Of a DNA stretch of 6,560 nucleotides, positions 1 to 5,198 are shown piece after piece. Origin of the DNA: Methanosarcinaceae archaeon UBA470 (GTDB lineage Archaea; Halobacteriota; Methanosarcinia; Methanosarcinales; Methanosarcinaceae). The notes under the pieces are model-generated. The model was not told the origin of the DNA. It searched no databases and saw nothing but the letters and a program-made list of their open reading frames with translations. Where the stretch lies: assembly GCA_002508425.1 (NCBI GenBank), contig DAKU01000089.1, forward strand, positions 1 through 6,560, read 5' to 3'. Each line of letters begins with the position of its first letter. Position 1 is the first letter of the stretch. The position numbers and the translations under genes were made by a program.

Positions 1-2
1 TC

Positions 3-596
3 TATTACATGTATAGAGATATGTATAGGAATGAAAAAGAACATGAAGCTATAAAGTCTCAGCATCTCAGATACGATATCACAATTATTCCTCCCCAAAT
101 GCTTGGAAAAGAATACGTAAAGACAGCTGGTCATTACCATCCAAATGTACCGGGAGCCCCTACATCCTATTCAGAACTATATCAGGTACTGGAAGGTGAA
201 GCTGATTACCTCTTCCAGAAAATGAATGGAGAAACTTTAGAGGATGTAGTATGTATTAAAGCAATTGCAGGAGACATAGTTATAGTTCCTCCGGGATATG
301 GCCACGTTACTATAAATTCCTCCAACAAGACCCTTAAGATGGCAAACTGGGTATGCAATGATTTTTCATCTATGTACCAGCCAATCAAGGAACATGCGGG
401 AGCTGCATATTATCTTCTCAAGAATGGATATGTCCCTAACTCTAAATATACTAAGATACCGGCAATTCGTTATCTTAAACCTACTGATGCTTCAATTCTG
501 GGACTTGCTAAAGGCGAGGATATGTACAATCTCATAAATGATCTCAGTAAACTGGATTTTCTGAAAAATCCACATTTGTACGACACAATGTACTAA
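3..596 (+). CDS. pgi: Glucose-6-phosphate isomerase, archaeal cupin type (5'-truncated by window edge)
   Basis: Interconverts glucose 6-phosphate and fructose 6-phosphate in the cytoplasm (glycolysis/gluconeogenesis). The protein is a single metal-dependent cupin, unrelated to bacterial PGI. Counting from the first visible Met (position 9), the cupin metal ligands are visible as GHYH (H42, H44), E56 in SELYQ, and H99 in PPGYGH. The block TLKMANWV that follows is also typical of methanogen members. The reading frame stays open to the window edge (Tyr-Tyr before the first ATG), and family members normally carry about 40-50 more N-terminal residues. The true start therefore lies outside the window and the ATG at 9 is internal. 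It ends with TAA at 594-596, followed by a short dyad at 599-615. A separate TATA box lies between it and the next gene, so the two need not share a transcript. The family call is firm; the missing N-terminus cannot be judged. Confidence 0.93.
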   Translation, partial: YYMYRDMYRNEKEHEAIKSQHLRYDITIIPPQMLGKEYVKTAGHYHPNVPGAPTSYSELYQVLEGEADYLFQKMNGETLEDVVCIKAIAGDIVIVPPGYGHVTINSSNKTLKMANWVCNDFSSMYQPIKEHAGAAYYLLKNGYVPNSKYTKIPAIRYLKPTDASILGLAKGEDMYNLINDLSKLDFLKNPHLYDTMY

Positions 597-598
597 AA

Positions 599-615
599 AT
601 TACTTGCAAAGTAAT
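599..615. repeat. 17-bp perfect dyad just after pgi stop
   Basis: ATTACTT-GCA-AAGTAAT is a perfect 7-bp inverted repeat with a 3-nt centre, beginning 3 nt after the pgi stop codon. In RNA it would form a short AU-rich hairpin at the pgi 3' end. No uridine run follows, so it is not a convincing terminator. Read as DNA, it lies about 30 bp upstream of the TATA box of the NrpR-domain gene and could be an operator. It does not match the GGAA-N6-TTCC operator known for NrpR. Confidence 0.4.
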
Positions 616-645
616 GAATGAAATTTCGTACCCACATCGATAGCC

Positions 646-680
646 TATAATATAAGAAGGGCAAATAACCTTTCCGAGGT
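646..680 (+). promoter_or_regulatory. TATA box and ribosome binding site of the NrpR-domain gene
   Basis: TATAATATAA at 646-655 is a good archaeal TATA element. A start site about 25 nt downstream would fall near 675-678, giving a leader of only about 10-13 nt. GAGGT at 676-680 is a Shine-Dalgarno match 7 nt before the TTG at 688, and it decides that start. No ATG or GTG occurs in frame between the upstream stop (TGA at 619-621) and 688. Confidence 0.55.
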
Positions 681-687
681 CTGTAGG

Positions 688-1443
688 TTGCAGAAAGACT
701 ACTGTATCCAGTTTACATCAGCAAAGATAGAAGATCTGATGTTTAGAACAACTTTTGATCCGGTTACACGGGAAGGCATGGTAATAGTTAATTTATCTAT
801 TATAGACAAGAAAGATTTTGATGATGTGATGGGCATATTCGAAATGGCTATCAACAGCGGCCTGTCAGTAAGTCCATATCTAAGAGTACTACATGAAGGA
901 GAGAGCATTGGAGGAATGACAGTCGAGCCAGATAAAGTTGGTTTTGCTACAATGTGCAGCATCACCATAGATGGCATCTTGCTCAAGAAAGGCGTGCTCG
1001 TAAATCCACGGTTTGGTGGATTGGTAGAGATAAAGAATGGAACTCCTCTGAGGTTCACAAATGTGCTTACATATCACAGTACTACGATCGATCCTCTAGA
1101 AGTGCTCATGTCCCAGGAGATAACATCAGTTACGGAAATGCTCAAAACGGGCTCCGGAAAAATATTGGCTAACCTGAGGGAAGCCCCCATGGCTGCAAGG
1201 GACGATATTGACCGTATCCTCTCTGACATGATGGATGCTGGTATTACAGGTATCCTAGAAGTGGGAGAACCTAATACGCGTATTTTAGATGTGCCCGTTG
1301 AGAGGGACCACCTGGGAATAGTTGTGATAGGAGGCACCAATCCTATGGCTATCGTTCAGGAACATGGCATAGGCATCATAACAAATGCTATGTCCACAGT
1401 TGTTGATATCAAGGAGTTGCGCCACATCAATGAGTATGCATGA
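688..1443 (+). CDS. Stand-alone NrpR regulatory-domain (DUF128) protein, NrpRII-like
   Basis: A 251-residue protein made of one NrpR domain. That domain senses 2-oxoglutarate in euryarchaeal nitrogen repressors of nif, glnK and glnA. Recognition rests on the DUF128 core: GILLKKGVLVNPRFGG at about 96-111, YHSTTIDPLEVL from 119, and IVVIGGTNPMAIVQEHG from 211. The NrpR family includes proteins with an N-terminal winged helix plus one or two NrpR domains, and single-domain partners without a helix. This one has no winged helix, and only about 90 bp without coding potential lie upstream, so it cannot bind DNA in the usual way. In Methanosarcina the two-protein arrangement (HTH-bearing NrpRI plus NrpRII) makes partner recruitment the likely role. 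The start is TTG at 688, supported by GAGGT 7 nt upstream. The stop lies inside the loop of a hairpin shared with the convergent gene. The domain call is firm; the NrpRII role is inference. Confidence 0.85.
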   Translation: MQKDYCIQFTSAKIEDLMFRTTFDPVTREGMVIVNLSIIDKKDFDDVMGIFEMAINSGLSVSPYLRVLHEGESIGGMTVEPDKVGFATMCSITIDGILLKKGVLVNPRFGGLVEIKNGTPLRFTNVLTYHSTTIDPLEVLMSQEITSVTEMLKTGSGKILANLREAPMAARDDIDRILSDMMDAGITGILEVGEPNTRILDVPVERDHLGIVVIGGTNPMAIVQEHGIGIITNAMSTVVDIKELRHINEYA

Positions 1444-1457
1444 ATACTCATTTTTTT
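1429..1457 (+). terminator. Hairpin plus T-tract between convergent genes
   Basis: AATGAGTAT (1429-1437) pairs perfectly with ATACTCATT (1444-1452) around a GCATGA loop, and the right arm runs into seven Ts (1451-1457). For the plus-strand NrpR-domain gene this is a bacterial-style intrinsic terminator, and a T-tract alone often suffices in archaea. The plus-strand stop (1441-1443) is in the loop. The minus-strand stop of the RecJ-like gene (1450-1448) is in the right arm. The minus-strand message has no T-run after the stem. Confidence 0.7.
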
Positions 1458-2860
1458 GCTACCTGAAGACCAATAATTGCATCAAGCTTTCGAATAAACT
1501 CATCCTTGGATTTTTCAGGGATAGTTGCACCGGCCGCAATATCGTGCCCACCGCCAGCGCCTCCAACTTCTGCAGATACAACAGCTAATGCTTCTGAAAG
1601 GTTGAGGCCTTTTCGAACCAGATCCTGCGTACCTCTGGCAGAGACTTTCACTCCGCCTTCAGCATCTGCAAAAGCTATAATAGGATAATTTCGGTCTGCG
1701 GCGACTGATGTACTCATACCTGCAACAATGCCGATTATTGTTTCCTTTATGTTTGAACCCGCATCGAAATACTGTAAGTTACTAAGCTTCGTGACCCCTT
1801 TCTCCTTTACAAAAGTAAGACCATTAACGAGGTTAGATCGATGCTCAATAAGCAATTTACTTGCTTTCTGATAAGCATCTTCCCTATCCCCCATGCATAC
1901 AGTCATCCCTACTTCAGCAAAATCATACCTTCCAGTTGCATTCAACAATGTCGAATACTCGGTGGCATCCCTCATTTCAGTACCTTCCCGCTCATTCAAC
2001 AGTATGTAAACTTCTCCTATGAGCCTCTCAAGTTTATATGACTCTTGTCCTGAAGAAAGACCGTGTTGCATAAGGGCAGAAACTATCCTTTGTTTTTCCC
2101 CCTGTTCCAGGTCTATCCATCTTCTCCAGCGATCATCATCGCCAAAACGAAGCCCGATACGATGAAGGAAATCTATACATGCATCTTCATTTCCGGTAAG
2201 ACCCGGGAGATATGGATCTGATGCATATTGCAGCAGTTTAAAAATAGGCCTTGTTTGTTTCCCAAAGAGCATGACATCTTTTTCAAATGATAATACCCTG
2301 TTAGAAACGCCTTCTTCAAGTATCTCCCGATTAATGTTAACAAGATGACCATTGCGTCTGTTCTGCATATCCCCTATGGCACCGACTATTGCCAGGTCTG
2401 CAAGATCACGGTTATCACCGAGCTCATTGGCCAGCATGTATGTTGTCCCTGAACCGCTTACGTCGGTAGAACCGTTAGCTCCGAAAAGATGAGGATTAAT
2501 GTGATCCTTTACCAGGCCCTCTGGATCCCCCCGTGGGCGATGGTGATCAGATATAACTGCCTGCAACCCGGAAGAAAGGATATGTTCAAGCATTCCACTT
2601 CCCATATCAGTGAATATGACAAGCTCCGGGTTCTGATCTGCCAGTTTGTGTATAGTATTTTCATCCAATTGTTTTACGAAACTAACAGAGTTTTCAATAC
2701 CAGCACGATTAAGAGCCTTGCAGATGATTGCTGCTGACGTGATACCATCTGCATCTATATGCGATATGACCTTTACTTCATGCTTCCCCTGTATCGTATC
2801 TGCACATTTTTTTGCACGAATTCTCATTTGATGTAGACAATCTGACATTCCAACCCTCAT
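1448..2860 (-). CDS. RecJ-like DHH/DHHA1 single-strand exonuclease, archaeal GAN type
   Basis: A DHH-superfamily 5'-3' nuclease. Numbering from the ATG at 2860 (470 aa), the Mn-binding motifs are HIDADG (H34, D36, D38), TDMGSG (D85), SDHHRP (D105-H107) and IGAIGDM (D164). The DHHA1 motif GGAGGGH (433-439) lies near the C-terminus. Length and motif wording closely resemble Thermococcus GAN, the GINS-associated nuclease of the archaeal replisome, so a role in replication or repair on single-stranded DNA is expected. Three starts are possible: ATG 2884, ATG 2860 and ATG 2848. I prefer 2860 because its ATGA overlaps the stop of the upstream nuclease gene, with AAGGGT just before it; 2848 also has GAGGGT 4 nt upstream. 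The two genes are surely co-transcribed. It converges with the NrpR-domain gene, 4 bp between stops. The family is certain; GINS binding is inferred from homology. Confidence 0.9.
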   Translation of the reverse strand: MRVGMSDCLHQMRIRAKKCADTIQGKHEVKVISHIDADGITSAAIICKALNRAGIENSVSFVKQLDENTIHKLADQNPELVIFTDMGSGMLEHILSSGLQAVISDHHRPRGDPEGLVKDHINPHLFGANGSTDVSGSGTTYMLANELGDNRDLADLAIVGAIGDMQNRRNGHLVNINREILEEGVSNRVLSFEKDVMLFGKQTRPIFKLLQYASDPYLPGLTGNEDACIDFLHRIGLRFGDDDRWRRWIDLEQGEKQRIVSALMQHGLSSGQESYKLERLIGEVYILLNEREGTEMRDATEYSTLLNATGRYDFAEVGMTVCMGDREDAYQKASKLLIEHRSNLVNGLTFVKEKGVTKLSNLQYFDAGSNIKETIIGIVAGMSTSVAADRNYPIIAFADAEGGVKVSARGTQDLVRKGLNLSEALAVVSAEVGGAGGGHDIAAGATIPEKSKDEFIRKLDAIIGLQVAKK

Positions 2861-3354
2861 CCAAGTACCCTTCCGGCTTTCCATTTGGCCGGATCTATGC
2901 GATACCTGTTACCTTCTCTCTCTATCATGGAATATTCCCTTAGATCAGATATAGATAACTTTTTCTCCCCCTCAGTATTGAAAAGAGTATCCAGTTCTGT
3001 CCAGGGTACGATATATGCTTCCCGGGAATACCCCATTCCCATTCTCAGTTCCACTGCCAGGAAACCAGCACGTCCTGAAAGTCTTAAAAAATCAGAGATT
3101 CGTTCGATCTGGTGACTACCCTTTTTGTCCACTGTGAAGTGCTGGGAAAAATATAGAGCCTTTGCTCCTTTGTCCACTGAAATGCTTTTGCATTCTATAC
3201 CCATATAATAATCCGGATCAAGAGAATCTACCAGCACATCAAGAAACTGGGGAGTAAACCTATGTTGCTTCACTCTATGAGCGATTCCTTTTACCCCATT
3301 CTCGGTAAAAAAAGAATTGAATGACTGTACAAGTACCCTCTCAAACTCTGTCAT
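2857..3354 (-). CDS. PD-(D/E)XK nuclease-fold protein, Hjc-like
   Basis: A 165-residue soluble protein with the marks of a restriction-endonuclease-fold nuclease. An acidic strand, FLDVLVDS (D39, D43), is followed after about ten residues by MGIECKS, giving the E54-x-K56 catalytic pair. An N-terminal helix contains E4, and HQIERISDF around 81-89 offers the Gln often seen after the active site. The D-x(n)-E-C-K-S spacing resembles archaeal Holliday-junction resolvase Hjc. Hjc proteins are usually shorter (about 120-140 aa), and this one has an extra C-terminal segment (about 115-165), so I do not assign a gene symbol. The ATG at 3354 has AGGT a few bases upstream. The 3' end overlaps the RecJ/GAN gene by 4 nt if that starts at 2860. 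Translational coupling to a replication/repair exonuclease supports a DNA-processing role. What it cuts is unknown. Confidence 0.65.
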   Translation of the reverse strand: MTEFERVLVQSFNSFFTENGVKGIAHRVKQHRFTPQFLDVLVDSLDPDYYMGIECKSISVDKGAKALYFSQHFTVDKKGSHQIERISDFLRLSGRAGFLAVELRMGMGYSREAYIVPWTELDTLFNTEGEKKLSISDLREYSMIEREGNRYRIDPAKWKAGRVLG

Positions 3355-3434
3355 GAATTACCTGTCCGATATTTATCTGAGGCTTATGATAACAATGCGT
3401 TAAATTGATGTAGATTACAGACTTATTGAGCCAT
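3355..3434. promoter_or_regulatory. Divergent intergenic region, 80 bp
   Basis: Separates the minus-strand nuclease/RecJ operon from the plus-strand small membrane protein, so it must hold two promoters. TATA-like AT stretches are at 3370-3377 (minus-strand ATAAATAT) and 3400-3407 (minus AATTTAAC; plus TTAAATTG). Neither is a clean consensus, so I cannot assign them. No strong dyad is visible. Confidence 0.3.
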
Positions 3435-3629
3435 ATGAATAAAAAGACCCTTGAGATCGTATCTTCCATCAGTTCAGTAATAATTTTGATAGTTTTGATC
3501 ATTGCTTCCCATTTCGTCTTTGCTTCAGCCAACAATCCGTCAATAGAACGATATGGGTTCATCGCTTCTTTGGTGATTTTTATACTTCTTATTTCCGGGA
3601 TAGGTATTAAGTTGATGGATGTGGAGTGA
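3435..3629 (+). CDS. Small two-helix membrane protein, unknown function
   Basis: A 64-residue protein with a short charged N-terminus (MNKKTLE), a hydrophobic helix at about 8-30, a polar turn (SANNPSIERYG) and a second helix at about 41-60 ending in KLMDVE. The membrane hairpin layout is clear, but I recognise no family. The ATG at 3435 is preferred; a TTG at 3426 would add three residues, and only a weak GAG precedes the ATG. Hydrophobic periodicity and a well-formed polar turn suggest a real gene and not a chance reading frame. It is divergent from the nuclease/RecJ operon and sits alone. An imperfect AT-rich hairpin downstream (AAAAGT 3646-3651 / ACTTTT 3657-3662) may mark its 3' end. Confidence 0.6.
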   Translation: MNKKTLEIVSSISSVIILIVLIIASHFVFASANNPSIERYGFIASLVIFILLISGIGIKLMDVE

Positions 3630-3668
3630 AAGTATTCTCAACTTGAAAAGTTTTTCACTTTTGAATTC

Positions 3669-3686
3669 TGCTTTTGCGAAATAAAA
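3669..3686 (+). repeat. Direct repeat copy 1 (TGYTTTTGCRAAATAAAA)
   Basis: An 18-bp sequence that recurs at 4218-4235 in the same orientation with only two differences, both transitions (C/T and G/A). The two copies flank the first DUF1699 gene, each in non-coding DNA about 30-105 bp outside it. The composition is AT-rich, so chance is possible. See copy 2. Confidence 0.4.
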
Positions 3687-3745
3687 ACGGTTTATACCTA
3701 AAATCCGTGCTCCCATATCTAAAAGATGTAATATCAGAAGGGGAG

Positions 3746-3779
3746 AAAAATAGAAAAAATACTGGTCACATAAGACCAG
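3746..3779 (-). terminator. Intrinsic-type terminator of the first DUF1699 gene
   Basis: On the minus strand, CTGGTC (3779-3774) pairs with GACCAG (3767-3762) around a TTATGT loop. It is followed by two T-rich runs (TATTTTTTCTATTTTT, 3761-3746). The hairpin begins 10 nt after the stop codon of the DUF1699 gene at 3790. This is the most convincing terminator in the window. Confidence 0.75.
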
Positions 3780-3789
3780 CATAGTAGAA

Positions 3790-4188
3790 TTAGTTGCTCT
3801 TAATTAGGAACGAGATGAAATCCGGACTGAGCCTGGTTTCCCTGACCATTTTGTCAGTAATATCGTCTTCCTGCATTCCATCCAGACGGTACTGCTTTAT
3901 GCGGTCGTACACGTTCTGAGAAACCTCGGAGTACTCATTGATATCTTTACGGTGTCCCCATACATCGCCCTCAAGAAGCTCTATTCCCTGCATTTTAAGA
4001 TACATTTTTGCAGAGTTGGATATAGTTCTTTTGTAAGAGCTTGGAATATGGAGCGCCTTAACCTGTGGACACTTCATTATAAGTGAGAAAATATCTGTGT
4101 TAGATGGTCTGAACGCAAGATGCACTATCTCTTCATTTGGACTCAACGTATTGATCTCTTCTTTGGAACTGACAACTCTTATTTTCAT
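3790..4188 (-). CDS. DUF1699 family protein, copy A
   Basis: A 132-residue soluble protein of a family I know from Methanosarcina-type archaea; no function is established to my knowledge. It starts MKIRVVSSKEE. The central part carries the strongly conserved blocks HLAFRPSNTDIF, LEGDVWGHR and EYSE-SQ-VYDRI. The last 30 residues (GMQEDDITDKMVRETRLSPDFISFLI) have the rhythm of a helix-turn-helix tail, but that is a guess from pattern only. The start is ATG 4188, supported by GAGGT (4196-4200) 7 nt upstream; an in-frame ATG at 4212 would add eight residues upstream of this site and is unlikely. It is about 64% identical to the second copy over its whole length by hand alignment. It is a single-gene unit with its own TATA box (4271-4280), a leader of about 60 nt and a strong terminator. 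Candidate operator boxes surround the promoter. Confidence 0.85.
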   Translation of the reverse strand: MKIRVVSSKEEINTLSPNEEIVHLAFRPSNTDIFSLIMKCPQVKALHIPSSYKRTISNSAKMYLKMQGIELLEGDVWGHRKDINEYSEVSQNVYDRIKQYRLDGMQEDDITDKMVRETRLSPDFISFLIKSN

Positions 4189-4217
4189 ATCTTGTACCTC
4201 TGTGGATCGCAAAATAT

Positions 4218-4235
4218 TGTTTTTGCAAAATAAAA
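4218..4235 (+). repeat. Direct repeat copy 2 (TGYTTTTGCRAAATAAAA)
   Basis: Second copy of the 18-bp repeat at 3669-3686, 549 bp apart, 16 of 18 bases identical. It lies in the predicted untranslated leader of DUF1699 copy A, between the presumed start site and the ribosome binding site. It contains the palindrome TTTTGCAAAA (4221-4230). Confidence 0.4.
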
Positions 4236-4248
4236 TACTTTGAAACCC

Positions 4249-4336
4249 TAGTTTAGTGTATCTACAACTTAATATTTAAAGTTTATCAAACTACTATTAT
4301 ATGTATATTGTAATCGTTATGGTTCACTAAACTACT
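4249..4336 (-). promoter_or_regulatory. Core promoter of DUF1699 copy A with three related dyad boxes
   Basis: The minus-strand TATA box TTTAAATATT (4280-4271) predicts a start near 4249-4252, about 60 nt before the ATG. Box 1, AGTTTATCAAACTACT (4280-4295), contains the dyad AGTTT-ATC-AAACT and lies where the TFB recognition element should be. Box 2, GGTTCACTAAACTACT (4321-4336), matches box 1 at 12 of 16 positions, 41 bp further upstream. Box 3, TAGTTTAGTG (4249-4258), is the exact reverse complement of CACTAAACTA in box 2 (4325-4334) and covers the predicted start site. The placement over the TFB element and start site suggests operators. The TATA call is fairly sure; the regulator is unknown. 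Confidence 0.5.
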
Positions 4337-4687
4337 TTTATTTGACTCGAGTAGTCTGCAAACCAAGTTATGAAGTTAAAAATTAGGATATGCAGCTGCT
4401 GCCAACATATTCGAAAAAAGTATATAGTACAACATATATCAATTTTACCCTAACCTCTTAGACTAGTTATAAAGTATTTACAATAACGAATACAATTAAA
4501 AACTAGCATGAATATTCTTTTCGCATAGTTGATTTAAATAAAAAAGTTAGTCATTAAAGTGTATTACACATATACACATTGAACCAACTTCCTACAAACA
4601 GAAGAAATAAAAATAGTAGCAAGAACAGCATAAATAACTGAGAAAATGATAATAGATTTAGATATACAGTTAATTACAAGACTTAGA
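4337..4687. other. AT-rich intergenic spacer between the two DUF1699 genes
   Basis: The remainder of the 521-bp gap between the two DUF1699 genes, strongly AT-rich and without a convincing gene. It contains TATA-like stretches, for example GATTTAAATAAAA (4531-4543), which could serve either strand, and a small dyad GTGTA-T-TACAC (4559-4569) followed by a partial repeat of ACACAT. A 27-codon plus-strand frame at 4370-4453 (MKLKIRICSCCQ...) has no good ribosome binding site and is not called. I see no tRNA, insertion sequence or recognisable remnant of a third DUF1699 copy. Confidence 0.5.
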
Positions 4688-4695
4688 ATTGAGAG

Positions 4696-4711
4696 GAGGG
4701 AAAAATCCCTC
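4696..4711 (-). terminator. Hairpin at the stop codon of DUF1699 copy B
   Basis: On the minus strand, GAGGGA (4711-4706) and TCCCTC (4701-4696) pair with a TTTT loop. The stem begins within the TGA stop (4712-4710) and is followed by pyrimidine-rich CTCTCAATTCT. The Ts are in the loop and not after the stem, so this is weaker than the terminator of copy A. It may protect the 3' end or act as a terminator. Confidence 0.5.
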
Positions 4712-5111
4712 ACTTAATTCTGCGTATAAGGAAGGAAAGAATATCAGGACTTAAACCAGTTTCGGTCCTCATCTGTATTACTATATCTTCATCAGACATG
4801 CCTTGCCCCTTATACTGACGTATCCGGTCATATACATGCTGTGAAATCTCAGAATACTCTTCTATTGCTTCCCTGTGTCCCCATACATCACCTTCCAGAA
4901 TTTTTACTCCCTGCATTTCAAGGAACATAAGGGATGACTTGGAAAGCGTTTTCTTATATGAGGTTGGCATGTGGATAGCCTTAAGTTTAGGACATTTTGC
5001 AACCATTGAAAAGATATCTGTGTTTGATGGCCTGAAAGCAAGGTGTATCATTTCCTCACTCTGGTGCAGGGTCTCCATCTCTTCTTTTGAACTTACTACT
5101 CTTATTTTCAA
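4710..5111 (-). CDS. DUF1699 family protein, copy B (TTG start)
   Basis: A 133-residue paralogue of copy A with the same architecture: MKIRVVSSKEE start, HLAFRPSNTDIF, KCPKLKAIHMPTSYK, LEGDVWGHR, EYSEISQHVYDRI and the C-terminal GMSDEDI-to-SFLI segment. Identities are densest in the first 11 residues, HLAFRPSNTDIF and LEGDVWGHR. Those are the parts most likely to matter for function. The start codon is TTG (5111-5109), placed by alignment with copy A and by a strong GGGAGGT (5122-5116) 4 nt upstream; copy A uses ATG. It is also a single-gene unit, with a TATA box at 5191-5198 and a leader of about 57 nt. Its stop codon overlaps a hairpin. The molecular role is unknown. Two copies kept side by side with separate promoters suggest different expression conditions rather than simple dosage, which is inference. 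Confidence 0.87.
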   Translation of the reverse strand: MKIRVVSSKEEMETLHQSEEMIHLAFRPSNTDIFSMVAKCPKLKAIHMPTSYKKTLSKSSLMFLEMQGVKILEGDVWGHREAIEEYSEISQHVYDRIRQYKGQGMSDEDIVIQMRTETGLSPDILSFLIRRIK

Positions 5112-5136
5112 GTTAACCTCCCGCTTTGTATAAAGC

Positions 5137-5151
5137 TTATAACTGTTATAA
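5137..5151. repeat. 15-bp perfect dyad in the leader of DUF1699 copy B
   Basis: TTATAAC-T-GTTATAA is a perfect 7-bp inverted repeat around one base, 26 bp upstream of the TTG start and inside the predicted leader. With a 1-nt centre it would not make a good RNA hairpin, so as a signal it reads better as a protein-binding DNA site. AT-rich DNA makes such dyads fairly common. Confidence 0.4.
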
Positions 5152-5164
5152 AAATTTTAACCAA

Positions 5165-5198
5165 TCGCGCGAGTTCTATGTATATTATCATATATATA
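5165..5198 (-). promoter_or_regulatory. Core promoter of DUF1699 copy B with TCGCGCGA palindrome at the start site
   Basis: Minus-strand TATATATA (5198-5191) is the likely TATA box. About 26 nt downstream lies the 8-bp palindrome TCGCGCGA (5165-5172), the only GC-rich patch in this otherwise very AT-rich gap, so it sits at the predicted transcription start. That position suits an operator or a specialised initiator. The predicted leader to the TTG codon is about 57 nt, close to that of copy A. Confidence 0.5.

Noticed and set aside
9..596. ATG at 9 as the true start of the isomerase gene
   Set aside because: The frame is open upstream with Tyr-Tyr codons continuous with the family sequence, and the family has about 40-50 more N-terminal residues.
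699..1340. Long minus-strand and alternate-frame ORFs inside the NrpR-domain gene
   Set aside because: Shadows of a gene with clear family motifs; no ribosome binding sites or protein-like composition.
3540..3782. 80-codon minus-strand frame between the small membrane protein and DUF1699 copy A
   Set aside because: It overlaps the 3' end of the membrane-protein gene, runs across the terminator hairpin at its own start, and its translation has no domain-like pattern.
4370..4453. 27-codon plus-strand frame with a CSCC motif (MKLKIRICSCCQ...)
   Set aside because: No ribosome binding site, no clear promoter, and a resemblance of its first residues to DUF1699 (MKIRVV) that is too short to mean a remnant.
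4531..4700. Possible non-coding RNA from TATA-like GATTTAAATAAAA to the hairpin at 4696-4711
   Set aside because: The plus strand has no T-run after the hairpin, and the TATA-like element is nearly symmetric in AT-rich DNA; nothing else supports a transcript.
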